From Letharia columbiana (lineage: Eukaryota; Ascomycota; Lecanoromycetes; Lecanorales; Parmeliaceae), in NCBI RefSeq assembly GCF_014066305.1, contig NW_023501068.1, positions 419,501-483,500 of the forward strand: a stretch of DNA of 64,000 nucleotides. Direction: 5' to 3'. Below the pieces are notes generated by a model. It was not told the origin of the DNA, ran no database searches, and saw nothing but the letters and a program-made list of their open reading frames with translations. Shown in pieces: positions 1 to 10,440 of the stretch. Every line of letters begins with the position of its first letter. The stretch's first letter is position 1. Position numbers and translations under genes: made by a program.

Positions 1-517
1 ACAACACGCCGACGCAAATGTCAGGCGGAGGTGGGGACGTCAATCAGGAACGATTTCTCGACGCGGAGAGCAGATTTCGAACTTTCCAAATCTCGTACGG
101 CTTTGCGGCATGTTACTGTGGTAGTAGCAGACTTAGTCAACTTCCCACCACCGGACAGATAACGACGTATATGGCCTATAGGAAGTTGCCTACAACTCTC
201 TAAACCTCGTCCGCTATGGCCAAGAAGCGCCACCAGCGCCGGCTATCTTTGGAGACCGGTCGGGCATTCAAGATTCCTCCGAGGACGTCAAAAAACAGGC
301 GCCGCAATCAACTGTCAACGCGCCTCCATCTACTTCGATTCCGCAATTGATGGAACCCCTGCCTGTCAAGTGGAACATAATTCCTCCCATTCGATTACCA
401 TCGACACGTGCGTCGTCTGTCTTTCGCTGTGAGGAGAAAGCACCTGATTGTGGAAAACCAGTGAATATACGGTACAGATACTCATCACTGGAGCCACAGA
501 CCGTCACCTTGAAGTAA
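1..517 (+). CDS. 3' end of an unrecognised gene (partial, two exons)
   Basis: The frame starting at base 1 is open and enters a 61-nt GT-AG intron (121-181, starting GTAGTA and ending CTATAG). It resumes in phase 0 at 182 and runs to a TAA at 515-517. The joined reading frame gives about 150 residues: a basic start (RRRKCQAEVG), a segment SRTALRHVTV joined to EVAYNSLNLVRYG, then a proline- and serine-rich tail ending SSLEPQTVTLK. The intron is what restores one long frame: the upstream frame otherwise stops at 160 and the downstream frame has a stop just before 182. I do not recognise a domain. The 5' part lies outside the window. A competing antisense reading at 268-507 is shorter and less convincing. 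Confidence 0.45.
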
Positions 518-1244
518 GGGAACCTTTGGCGGAGTACTGAAAAAGTTGAAGGAGAAAAAAGGCTTTACAACTCTTAATGTAATTGAATGTCTACTCTTTG
601 TTGGGTAGAGTGCTGCGTGCAGAAGCGCAATCTGATCTGAGCGCCAGTTGGCACTGTCTAAACTTCGATATGTATGTAACATCGTCGAGCATAAAAAACT
701 GATTTCAAAACCAAGAACCTCTGCCCTGTTGATCTGGCGAGGGATTGCTGAATCTCTCCATTGTACGAGTAAGGCCAAGCACACGTTGCCAAGTTCATCG
801 CACCCCAATCGGATTTCTTGCTGACCGCACTGACTGCCCTTAAAATGATAGCTTCCAATCCTATTCCCCCAATAGCGGACAACGCACAACGAGCTTGAGG
901 TCGCCTCTCTGGCCGTTTGCTACGTGAACAGCTAGACGAATTCGTCTCAATAGCGCCTGTGATAATTCAAGTTCTCTGGATTCTCCTGGGAGAACCAGGA
1001 AGCTGAAATGAAAAATCTCGATCCGAGTATGGTAGAAAGTAGATCGATCAATGCTCACCGGGGGGCAACTCGATGACAAAAACCTGGCAGAAGATAAAGG
1101 GTCGATCAGGACGGGTCATGATCTAAAGGAGTTATCCTCGCCGGTCACCTATACGACGTAGATCTAATTCACCGCCGTAGAACTGGGTGATAGTGGAGCA
1201 CATGATATTGCCAAAGACAGGTGTCCAGTACGAGCCATCTCCGG
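518..1244. other. Intergenic, no gene seen
   Basis: Ordinary base composition. Short open frames on the minus strand (for example 485-889) have no recognisable domain and show mixed codon use. I see no RNA gene or repeat here. Confidence 0.5.
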
Positions 1245-1700
1245 ACCAATTACAAATCCATACCCCAAAACCATGGGATCCTTACAAACTCATACCCCAT
1301 CTTACATTTTCACACCCCTCACCAAAAAAAATGGGGGAATAAATTTGTAAGTTGCTAGTCTTTGGGGTATGAATTTGTAAGTGACCATTTCTTGGGGTAT
1401 GAAAATGTAAGATACCCACAAACTTGTAGATGTAGTTATCCCTATACCTGTAAATCATTAGAAGGGTATCGAGGTTGTTCCAGGCCCCCTACCCCAATCG
1501 TTAGTAACCCGTGCACTTCACGCTGCAGACACCCCTACAACAGTAAGGGGCCCGCAGGGCCCCCGGAGGAACAATTCCTAACACCAACCCGCCCGATAGA
1601 TGGCAACTTACCAAATCATATCCCTATCAATGGTATCCTTACAAATTCATACCCCATTGGCGGTATGGAAATGTAGGATGGGGTATGAATTTGCGAGAAT
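1245..1700. repeat. GGGGTATGA-type inverted-repeat element, copy A
   Basis: Several copies of a short motif lie in both orientations. Examples are TACAAATCCATACCCC near 1252, TTACAAACTCATACCCC near 1283, GGGGTATGAATTTGTAAG near 1364, GGGGTATGAAAATGTAAG near 1394, TTACAAATTCATACCCC near 1637 and GGGGTATGAATTTGCGAG near 1678. Motifs facing both ways near each end give palindromic ends, as in a MITE-like element. No open frame inside looks like a gene. I could not find a convincing target-site duplication, so the limits are approximate. The same motif family occurs at 11271-11841, 28648-29160 and about 60523-60590. Confidence 0.6.
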
Positions 1701-2158
1701 GCCATGGTGTAATTTGCCCAGCCATCTACTCTAGACTGCTGTTTTTGCACCTGCACTTAGCTCTTCATTCGAGTCTGTCTCTTTCGGAGCCATTGCATGC
1801 TTTTCGCCCCACCTACCCACGCCGGTAGATGGTCGTCGCACTCCGGTCTATGCCATAGGCATGGGAGTCTTCTTGCGCTCGGGTATGAGAATATGCGAAC
1901 CCGGCTCGCAGAGGTCAAGGCTGTACGTTAGACAAAGCATGGTACGATTCTATGGAAGCACTACCGTACATCCCGCAGATCTGACTTCGTCCTAGAGGCT
2001 GAGCAACGCCTGAGCCCATAGCGTAAAACGTCCCTTCGACCTACGCGATCTGTGCATATAGGAAACAAGACGCTATCTTGCCAAAATCGAGGCGCTCGCC
2101 AGACTTGACACACTATTTCACATTTCGTGAGGACTCCCACTTTCGCTATATCATATCT
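1701..2158. other. Intergenic, 3' side of the DUF7580 gene
   Basis: Nothing identified. The open frame starting at 2078 on the plus strand is an antisense shadow of the DUF7580 coding region. Confidence 0.5.
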
Positions 2159-3936
2159 TCACCCACTCCACTGCTTGCAGATCTTCGCCAGCGGCACAAT
2201 AATATCCCCACAGATCACGCTCCAGAGCTTCGTATCCTCCCAGTCCAAGAACCTTGTATCACCGCTAATATTCACCCGCAAGCAATGCGCGACCGCCTTG
2301 TCGTACAGGTCTGGCAGCGGCTCGTCGACGTCGTCGAGCCACTCGACCCCGCGCGCCATGCGGTCGTAGTAGGCCGTCGGCGCGTTTTCCAGGCCGAAGC
2401 GCGCCTCGAGCGTCGTCTTGTGCCAGATCTCGAGCAGCAGGATCCCAAGCTCGAGCAGCGCTACCTTGGGCTCGATGCTGCGCGACGCCGTCCGCAAGCC
2501 GCCGAACGGACACCGCACGAAAGGGCGGTTGAGAAAGACCTCTGCCTGTGCGCCGGGCCGGACCAGGAAGAAGACGACGTCCTTGGACCACGCACGATCG
2601 AGCCAGCATGTCTGTAGGAGCTGCAGTAGGCTGGAGGCGAGGCGGAGAGCGAGCAGCATGCGGAATTTCCAGGGGAGGGGGGTGCCTTCGGCCTGTAGGA
2701 TCTCCTTGAGGGAGATTGCGTCGTTAGGTTCTTCCTGGAGCTGATGGGCTAGAGAGGCGTTGTCGGAGATGGTCCCGATGGGTTGGTTGCCCACGAGCGC
2801 GAATGAGATGCGGCGTTGGGAGCCGCCGGCTTCTTTGATCGCGGCGCAGATGCTGGCGACCGAGGCGATCGCAGGCTTCGAGGGCGATGAGGCCCTCTGC
2901 GACACGAAGGACAGTCCTACCAGCGTGTTTGGGCGGCTATCCCGACGAGTTTGGTTGTCTAGTGAGAGGTTGAAATTGTCATCGCAGTCATCCTCGTCGA
3001 ATACTTGCACGACAGTTTCGTAAAAGACTCGCTCCTTTGGGCAGGTGCCGGCGGTGAAGACGAGGTCGAAGATCATGAGGGGGGTTACGGAGTTCGCTTT
3101 TCCAACCCGTCGCAAGATGTCGGCGGCAATGTCGACCCGGTCATCGAGATACAGCCTCGTCTCGTGACTGTCGTGGCATTCTTCTCGAAAGCCGTCGGTG
3201 ATGGCGAGATACAAGGTGCTAGCAAAGGTCCGGATATGGCGGAAAGCCTTTGCGAGCTTGACCGCCTTTCGGGAAGAATCGCTCTGGATGGTCTGGCGGT
3301 TTGACAAGATGAGCCTTGAAAAGCGGTCAAGCGCAGCCGTGCCATCATCAATCTCTTGAATGGTGGCCTTGATATCAGTTATTCCGAGTAACAGCTTCAC
3401 CCGTGGAGCCAGATCGACCAGTATACTCGTCTTTTCTTGATTGGCATTGATGATAGCAACCAGGTCATCTGTCGGTTCCTGCGACTGTACTTAGCGTGGA
3501 ATCCTGATATATGGCGGATCACTATTGGGACTGGAAACGGAAACCTTACCTGGTGCGCCGGTACAAGACCTGATATGTTCTCGGCGACTTTTTTGACAAT
3601 GTCATTGCTCGCCGTGAGCAGGCCAACGAAGGCGATACTGTTCTTCGGCCCCAAGTAGTCCTCTACCCGCTCTCGAACGTCCTCGTTGCTGAAATACCCG
3701 AACGGGTCTTCCTCCAAGGCGCCGATATTCTCACACCCGCACGCGAGAACGACCGACTTGACGGTTTCCTCGAGGATTTGCTGCTGAAGGAGGAGCGCAC
3801 GGGCGAGTTTCTCGACATGTTTGCGCTTCCGAATCGTCGTTCCGACCCGGCGAATGCTGTCTTTATACGCGTCGACGGAGTGCAGCACTATCGGAAGAAC
3901 CCCTAGCGCAATGCCCACAACTTCGAAGCCTGACAT
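2159..3936 (-). CDS. DUF7580-type protein with HeLo-like N-terminus
   Basis: There are two exons, 3936-3550 (129 codons) and 3484-2159 (442 codons with stop), giving 570 residues. The intron 3485-3549 is 65 nt, phase 0, starts GTAAGG, has a CGCTAAG branch site and ends TACAG; removing it joins VPAHQ to SQEPTDDL. The start MSGFEVVGIALGVLPIVLH, followed by a helical region with basic and aliphatic residues, is typical of fungal HeLo/HeLo-like N-terminal domains. The C-terminal half, including FLNRPFVRCPFGG and GILLLEIWHKTTLEARFG and ending in CGDIIVPLAKICKQWSG, matches what I know of the DUF7580 family, whose C-terminal part resembles a degenerate kinase fold. Members are common next to fungal NLR-like genes. 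A signalling or allorecognition role is inference; no catalytic residues were identified. The adjacent gene, 4561-7544, is on the same strand. Confidence 0.85.
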
Positions 3937-4147
3937 GAACGAGATACGCTTGTGAAAAGAACTTTATGAGATAAGTAGCAACGAAGTTAAAAAGTTGTGG
4001 GACCATCATTGCTAGGGTCCCTTTACCGACCCTAAGAGCGGGGTAGCGGGACTCGCTTCCACCATGGCCTGTCTAGTGCTTACTATAAGGGGCTCAGACA
4101 CCGCAGGGGGCAAGTGGGGGCGGCTCGTCGAGCTAAAAATATACCTA

Positions 4148-4392
4148 ATCTCGATTAGAATAGCAGACGCTATAATAAAGTAGGGCTAGCGTAAACTATA
4201 CGCGTAAACTCTTTACTACTTATCCTCTATATAGATTAAATAATAGTAGCGAGATAGCTATAAAGATTACCTCGACGATTGTTGAAAAGATATCTATTGA
4301 AACTATACGCGTCTTCGTTATTTATCTCTTAATCTATATAAGAATTAGTAAAGAAGGTGACTTACATTAGCGTCTGCCATTCTAATCGAGAT
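4148..4392. mobile_element. Small AT-rich MITE-like element with inverted ends
   Basis: ATCTCGATTAGAATAGCAGA at 4148 is repeated in inverted orientation at 4392, reading ATCTCGATTAGAATGGCAGA. Inside the two 25-bp arms the sequence turns abruptly AT- and TpA-rich, like the mutated repeats elsewhere in the window, while both flanks are ordinary DNA. No coding frame. I found no clear target duplication. It lies between the divergent-facing ends of the DUF7580 promoter region and the 3' end of the WD40 gene. Confidence 0.6.
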
Positions 4393-4560
4393 CGAAAACG
4401 TGCCCGAGATAGCAGCTCAATTTTGAGACATTTTCTGCGAAGCTGCACACGTAGACCTTCGGTACCACGGTACCACCCAATCTATTAGGGCTAGTAGCAT
4501 GTACGCTGCATCAGCTTTTGATCAAGGCAATCGGCTTTACATCGTTAACCACTACGCAGC

Positions 4561-7544
4561 TCAATCTACAGGCAGCGCTCGTCTTTCAAGGCTCAGATCC
4601 CAGAGCCTTACCACTCTATCGCGAGATCCCGACGCGATCCGCTGACCGTCCCGTGAGAATGCTACGCCGTAGACATCCGCTGAATGGCCTCTAAGGACAC
4701 CGACGTTTGTCCAAGTCGTCGTCTCCCAAATTTTAATCATGTGGTCATAAGACCCAGACGCCATAAGTGAGCCGTCAGGCGAGAATGCTAATGCGGTAAT
4801 GCCTTTCTCATGAGATTTGATGGAGCGAAGCAACATTCCTGAGCCCAAATCCCAAAGCTTGATAATCCAGTCGTTACCCGCGGTCGCAAGTATCTGGCTG
4901 TCTGGCGTGAATGCGAGGGCGTAGATCACTCGACCATGGCCCTTGAGCGTGCGAAGTAGTGCCCCCGTAGCCAGGTCCCAGATCTTAACCGTCCTGTCGT
5001 TGGAGCCCGACACAATATACTTGTCGTTTGGGCTGATGCCTATAGAGAAGACACCAGCTGTATGTCCCTCGAGAGTAAAACGCGCCGTTCCTGTGCTCAC
5101 GTCCCAGAGCTTGCATGTCTTGTCGTGAGATGCAGAGGCCAACAATTTGTCGTCCGACGAGAAAGAAAGACCGCTGACGGCTCCTCCGTGCCCCGGAAGC
5201 GTATGGAGGCATGTGTTCGTACTGACGTCCCAAAGCTTGGTCGTCTTGTCGTATGATCCCGACGCTATTGTCCGGCCATCGTGAGACCATGCTAGAGACC
5301 TGAATCCGCTTTTATGCCCCTTAAGGGGTGTGGGCGCTGCTTCACTTTCCAGATCCCAGAGCCTGACCACCTTATCATCAGACACGGAGGCTAGGAGTTT
5401 GTCGTCTAGAGAGAACGCCACCATGTAGACCGGAGTATTGTGATCCTCGAATACGTTGACTGTCGTCCCAGTCACCACCAAATTATCCTCGGATTCAGCA
5501 CTCTTCGCTTCCACGGCCACGTTGACTTTACTGTCGATTGCCTGAACCGCTTCCTCAGTGAGTTCGAATTTGGCTTCGGGCAACCTACTTACTTCCTCAG
5601 ATGCTTTCTTATCGGGTGCGTCGGGGGTTCCTCCGCCACTTCAATTTTGCTCTCGGGCGCCTCGCTCGCTTCCCCGCCTTCTTCGACTTCACCGCCGGTG
5701 TTCTCACTCTTAATGTCCAAATCCCCTTCAAAATCCTCGTCCCGAGAGTCCTCAATCGTACCATTGGCCTTGTCCGAGTCAGCATCAGCAACGTCGTCAT
5801 CGTCGTCGCCACCGCAGGCAACAGATCGCGGCAACGAAAAGAGGGAAAATCTCTCCAGATGCAACGCGATGTGGTTTTGCAGTGCTCTCGGAGTGTCGAA
5901 GACTATCGAGCATACCGGGCAAGGCCTGTCTGTAGCCGTCATGATGGATTCACTGGCACGGATAATTCGATTCGCCGATGCATCGTCACCATAGTCGGTG
6001 TGTTCGTTGCGAAGATGTTCTCGGTACGTCCCCAGCAGAGTGAACACTTGACCCGAGTGCTCCGGACAACGCCATACCTTCCGATGGCACGAATTCTCGT
6101 GATGGGCCCAGTCGTGGCGGTCGTCGTACAATTGGTCTGGGTTCCTGCAGTCCTCGTATGTGCAGATATAAGGGCTGAGATCGTGGATAAGATGGGCCCT
6201 GTGAATTGCGTCAGCTCTGTTGTAGTTGTCAGTGCTTCCATAAGGTCCTCCTTACTTCCACGCCTTAGCGGCAAGAGCTCCTCTAGAGCAAAAAGTGAAG
6301 CAGTACGGGCACTCGAAGAACTTTTCACCCGACTGCGTTGTTGGTGCGGGAGGGAAAGCCACTGCATCTCGGGCCGGCTGCCACGTTGAAGGAGCATACT
6401 CGGATACCGTAAACATCGACTGATTATCCACGAGTTCGAGTCGGGCCAGGTTCAGATTCGTAGCGGTAGTGACGGACGCCGCAGGAGGAGCCAATTCAGC
6501 CTGCGGTATGAACGAACTGTTGGACACATGCCTGTCGAACGAGGGCTGGGAGGGGATCTCGGTCCCTGGAGTGAAAACGCTTTGTGTAGATATAGAGGCC
6601 CTCGCTTGACGAGCCAGTTTCTCCCGATGCATCTTTCGATACGCAAACTGCTGCCTTCGGCGCACGTTTGCGCGGGCGACGCGGCGAATGAGAAAGAAGT
6701 CGGCGGCTCCATGCTGAGATAGGACGGTCCGGATCGGCTCCCCAGACACCATCTCCATTATCTTCTCTTCCAACCGTATCCTTGGTGGGTTCCACCGTGT
6801 CACGCTCCTGGAGCGCCCTGGCCTTTTGGTACTGGAGGAACAGCGACCTGATGTGTTCGTAGTCGGCTTGTTCAATAGCGCGCAGGAAGTCGACACCGGT
6901 TTCTTCGTCGATCTGCTGGTGGTTCGTCGCTCTGGATGAGCCGAGCCTGGACGACGGATTTCGGATCTTGGTTGACACTTTGTAGAGTCGGTCGATTGGG
7001 TCTCGGACACCATCTAGAAGGAGGTCCAAGTCCGATTCCTCCGTATCATCGTCGCTGGAAGGCTCCGAGTCTGACTCTTCTGCCTCTGGGTCATCATCAT
7101 CATCACCACTTCCATCATCGTTATCATCATTATCATCATTATTATCATCATCGGGCGACTGCTCATCGCCGCCACCGATGCGCATCTGGATCACTATTGG
7201 AGCCTGCGTCAGCGATTTAACATGCGCGTTCCAACAAGGGACGGCCCACCTTCGGCCAGAGAATCCATCAGCTCCTGCAAGAATCTCCGGATCGTTTGCG
7301 CCAGCCTATCCGCCTCCCGAACGCGATAGTCCAGAGAGCCATGGCCTACGACGAAGAGCCCCAGATTCACAGCCCAGAGCTCGAATCGCTCGGCTTCGGC
7401 GGTGAATGAGGCTGCGGGCCAGTCTTGGGATGTCTTGTCGCTATTTACAGTCTGGACGCGCTGAAAGAGGCTCAGCGCTTCGAAGCCCAGGTCAGCTAGC
7501 GAGGCACTCATGGGCAGGCCGCCCAGGAACATTGCGGAAGCCAT
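4561..7544 (-). CDS. AcuF-type C2H2 zinc-finger protein fused to WD40 propeller
   Basis: A five-exon model is frame-consistent throughout: 7544-7250, 7193-6775, 6713-6256, 6198-5593 and 5530-4561, giving 915 residues. The introns are 56 nt (GTGGGC, GCTGACGC branch), 61 nt (GTTGGA...CTCAG, the least certain), 57 nt (GTAAGG, GCTGACGC branch, CACAG) and 62 nt (GTAAGT...GACAG). The N-terminus MSASLADLGFEALSLFQ, the aspartate-rich stretch in exon 2, the helix RRVARANVRRRQQFAYRK and then CPYC, CTYEDC, CPEH and CPVC zinc-binding clusters with paired histidines fit the fungal acuF-like C2H2 family. After an acidic linker, seven WD40 repeats follow, with GH...LASGS.D.T.KLWD patterns, enough for one closed propeller. 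The fusion rests on the last intron: without it the zinc-finger frame stops at 5589. Two separate genes remain possible. Likely nuclear or regulatory; substrate unknown. Confidence 0.75.
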
Positions 7545-8490
7545 GGAAGACGAGAAACGCAGGCACGAGACTCATTAAACGCCGAGATGAACGCTGATGG
7601 GGCATCGAAGCTTCTGCGGGAAAAACCACAGCAACGCTCTCGAGCAGAGGGGGCCAAAACGCAGGAGCTGCATGAGCGGGCGGCAAACGCTCGTTGGAAC
7701 GCCCAAATCCAGACTTCTTTCCTGCATCGATAACGGCAAAGGCGGCTCAAAATCTGACGGTAAAGAATCAAATATGCTAATGGTAAGTGAGAATGACCCA
7801 CGAATCACGCATTAATCGCAATAGCTAGGGGGAAGGGGCCTTGTGGTGGGGTTGCCGGTTCGTCATGTTCCCCTCTCTTGTAAGAGCATGCAGCAAAGGT
7901 TATGCATAAAAGGAAGGATCAGACGACGTTTTCCATGATCAGATGAAGGCTGAACGGAGAACACCATTGAGAATCAACGTGCATCTCGACACTCTGACGG
8001 CGCAACAGGCTTGAAAACATTTAATCAGCTAACTAATAATCTTTCTGCTTGCCCATTGACTTGAGAATCTCTCTATTATTGGTACGTGTATCGTGACTTT
8101 ATGAGCGCCGAGCAGCCTTACTCGGATTCACCTACCTCCCTACCTACATAGTGACCGGGACATGCAATGTCCGATAAGTCCGGCCGCTAAAGTGTCTCGC
8201 GGGTAGCAAAAAACCCGGATTGGCCTGCGAGCCTTAGCCCTCAAATCTAACGTGACAAAACCGAGTGGCACTTCTGAATCCACTTCACTTGTCCTGTAGT
8301 TAGCTATCGTGATAAGTCTCAAAGTTGTAGAGAATAAGCAAGAAATTTTCTCTTCCATAGCGAATATTTCAAAGCAGTCTCGCACAAAAGAGATGTCTTG
8401 GTACGGGTGCCAATCCGGCTTCTTTTGTATCACAAGAATTTTAATTTAAAATTAAAATTAATTTTTTTTTTAATTTAAAAAAAAAATTTA
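7545..8490. other. Intergenic; ends in a long A/T palindromic tract
   Basis: No gene recognised. Short frames at 7597-7815 and 8140-8433 lack domains. Bases 8437-8490 are a low-complexity run of T/A blocks (AATTTAAAATTAAAATTAA and T10) containing several TTAA tetranucleotides. It lies immediately outside the probable end of the piggyBac-like element, whose relatives integrate at TTAA. Confidence 0.45.
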
Positions 8491-10440
8491 GAACCGGAGG
8501 CAACAAATGCGATTTCTACCACTATTATCAATACTACCACTCCATGACTACTATATAATCTACACTCAATGGTCCAGATCCATTCTATAGACTCTATTCA
8601 ATCCTTCCTATCATGGAATCGTTCTACACAGTTCCCTTTGCGACATAAAGAGACTTTACATACAGCGCATCCCCCTCTGGTCTTTGGTGCTCCCCCACTA
8701 TTACCACTAATTTCTCTGCCAAAACGCCTCTTCTGAATGTCGAAACGACACATAAGACACTGTCGAATAGTGTTTAAATCTTGCCAGTCATGATTGCCTC
8801 GTAGTGGTTTCGGTAGAGTAGTAATCGGGGTGGGAGGCGGCCGAGATCGAATACCTTCTCTGCCTTCTTCAACCAATCCCACTACTACCAGCTCGAGAAA
8901 CTTCTGATGCTCCTGACGAAACGTTCCTATTGGTTCACAGAGCTTGAAGGCATTCGAAAGACTTCCATCCAAATGCCAATGAAGTAGAGGTATCCAGTTC
9001 CGATTGCAAGCCCGCTGAGAAGAATATGCAGCCACCAGAGCATTAAATCGATCAATCTCCCCCATGTACTTGTTGTAGTAGTAGAAAAGCTTGGGAACTT
9101 GAAACTCCTTCTCCCACACATCCTGATTGTTCTCTTTGAAAGCAGGTAGAACTACACGACTATTTGTACTGGTCTTGCTGGGACGTTTTCTCTTTTTGGA
9201 GACAGAGTCATCAACCTCTCTCACACCATATGCAGTGGTCAGGGCTAGAACGAGATTGTTATCTTGCCAGGCCACCATTAACACATCATTCTGAACCACT
9301 GCAGCGAGAACTCCGTACGGAATATCCCTTGCAAAGACTTGTTTCATCTCTACAAGCAATTTTGGGAGATCTGATCGATTTGGCTTCATGGTTCCACACA
9401 CCGCAATTCCTCTATCTTTCAGAGCCACAGCCAGCTTGGGTTCGGTGAAATAGTTGTCCATAAAGAGAATAGAGTCACGGGGTAGTGTATCAGTGGCCAA
9501 TTTGAACACCATGGCTGATGTGTCTCCAAGATTCTTGACTTTTGGCCTACCCTCAAGGCCCTGCACAGGAGAATACCAGGCATAATTGTAGACATAGCCC
9601 TCATCGCCAATTGCGAAAAGCTTGTATCCCTCCTTAATTGGCTTGCCTGGAGCCATTGTGGAATGGTATGTGCGTCCCGTCTCCTTGACCATACATTCAT
9701 CAATTGCGGTGTGAGAACTTGGGGTACGAAGCTTCTTCCAATTGCTCCGTATCTCACTCGCAAATGGCTGAAGCTTTTTGTACCATACAGGCTGTTTATA
9801 TCTGCCTGTTCCAATGGTTCTGGAGTCCTCTTCGGTAGGGTCTGAGCAATGAATGAATTTCCGGAGAAGAACATAGCGATTCCGAGTCATATTCCCAGTA
9901 ATCAATGAAGCCACCGGAGCAATTCCATCAGTCCTCCAATAATCATGAATAGTAGGAAAATGAAAGATTCCCATGTAGATTGTAATAGCGACGAAGATTT
10001 TCAGCTCCGGAATATCGGTGGGCTTCCAGGTAGAATCTGAAGTACTCTGCAGAGAGGCATACAAATTGGTATTCCTACAAAGCATATCCCAGACAGCAGT
10101 AGTCCATATGAGACTAAACACCGTACATGGAGTGATTCCTATGTCGCTTGGAAGGTGACTGACAGCTGCACGATACTCAATTTTCATTGGCTGATACTCT
10201 GGTAGTGGAGGTATGCTCTGAAGAAGAATGTCACGCTGTTCAAGTTTCTCCTTTCTTGCATTGGTCTGGGCGTCTCTTTTCTGACGTTTTGTGGCCCGAT
10301 CTAATTCTTCCTTATCAGGAGTAGGCAGAGTAGCAATTTTAGCCATATTGGACTTGATATGGTGGAGTTGTTATGAAGAATAAAAAAAGTCGCGTGGTTG
10401 AGACGCGGAGAAAAACCACGCTAATTTGTTGCCTCGGTCT
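8491..10440 (-). mobile_element. piggyBac-like DNA transposon (probable limits)
   Basis: An intact transposase gene (8598-10346) is flanked by a short inverted match: GGAGGCAACAAATGCG near 8497 and its counterpart CTAATTTGTTGCCTCGG at 10421-10437. The shared core is GAGGCAACAAAT. The true termini could extend further out to a TTAA on each side (several at 8437-8490, one near 10488), but I could not align those ends convincingly. A hairpin (CGTGGTT/AACCACG) sits just upstream of the transposase start at about 10392-10420. The element is not RIP-mutated, unlike most other elements here, suggesting a single-copy or recent arrival. Confidence 0.55.
8598..10346 (-). CDS. piggyBac-like transposase (DDE_Tnp_1_7 family)
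   Basis: An uninterrupted 582-residue frame, full length for the family. It would cut and paste DNA at TTAA sites through a DDD active site. The three aspartates are visible in their conserved settings: D216 in HTAIDECMVK, D297 in SILFMDNYFTEP and D432 in KYMGEIDRFNAL. The core also carries GTMKPNRSDLP and the basic/aromatic stretch NRNWIPLLHWHLDGSLSNAF. The N-terminus is lysine/arginine rich (possible nuclear signal). The C-terminus holds a cysteine-rich zinc-binding motif: CLMC, then CAVC, C, C and a final H. The ATG at 10346 lies in AATATGGCTAAA. No stop, frameshift or RIP-like damage is visible. It may be an active transposase or a domesticated one; expression data would separate these. 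Confidence 0.9.
   Translation of the reverse strand: MAKIATLPTPDKEELDRATKRQKRDAQTNARKEKLEQRDILLQSIPPLPEYQPMKIEYRAAVSHLPSDIGITPCTVFSLIWTTAVWDMLCRNTNLYASLQSTSDSTWKPTDIPELKIFVAITIYMGIFHFPTIHDYWRTDGIAPVASLITGNMTRNRYVLLRKFIHCSDPTEEDSRTIGTGRYKQPVWYKKLQPFASEIRSNWKKLRTPSSHTAIDECMVKETGRTYHSTMAPGKPIKEGYKLFAIGDEGYVYNYAWYSPVQGLEGRPKVKNLGDTSAMVFKLATDTLPRDSILFMDNYFTEPKLAVALKDRGIAVCGTMKPNRSDLPKLLVEMKQVFARDIPYGVLAAVVQNDVLMVAWQDNNLVLALTTAYGVREVDDSVSKKRKRPSKTSTNSRVVLPAFKENNQDVWEKEFQVPKLFYYYNKYMGEIDRFNALVAAYSSQRACNRNWIPLLHWHLDGSLSNAFKLCEPIGTFRQEHQKFLELVVVGLVEEGREGIRSRPPPTPITTLPKPLRGNHDWQDLNTIRQCLMCRFDIQKRRFGREISGNSGGAPKTRGGCAVCKVSLCRKGNCVERFHDRKD

Noticed and set aside
485..889. Minus-strand open frame of 134 codons
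   Set aside because: No recognisable domain, and it overlaps the better-supported plus-strand 3' exon.
2078..2617. Plus-strand open frame of 179 codons
   Set aside because: Exact antisense of the DUF7580 coding exon, a high-GC codon shadow.
5601..6389. Plus-strand open frame of 262 codons
   Set aside because: Antisense shadow of the zinc-finger exons, with no domain of its own.
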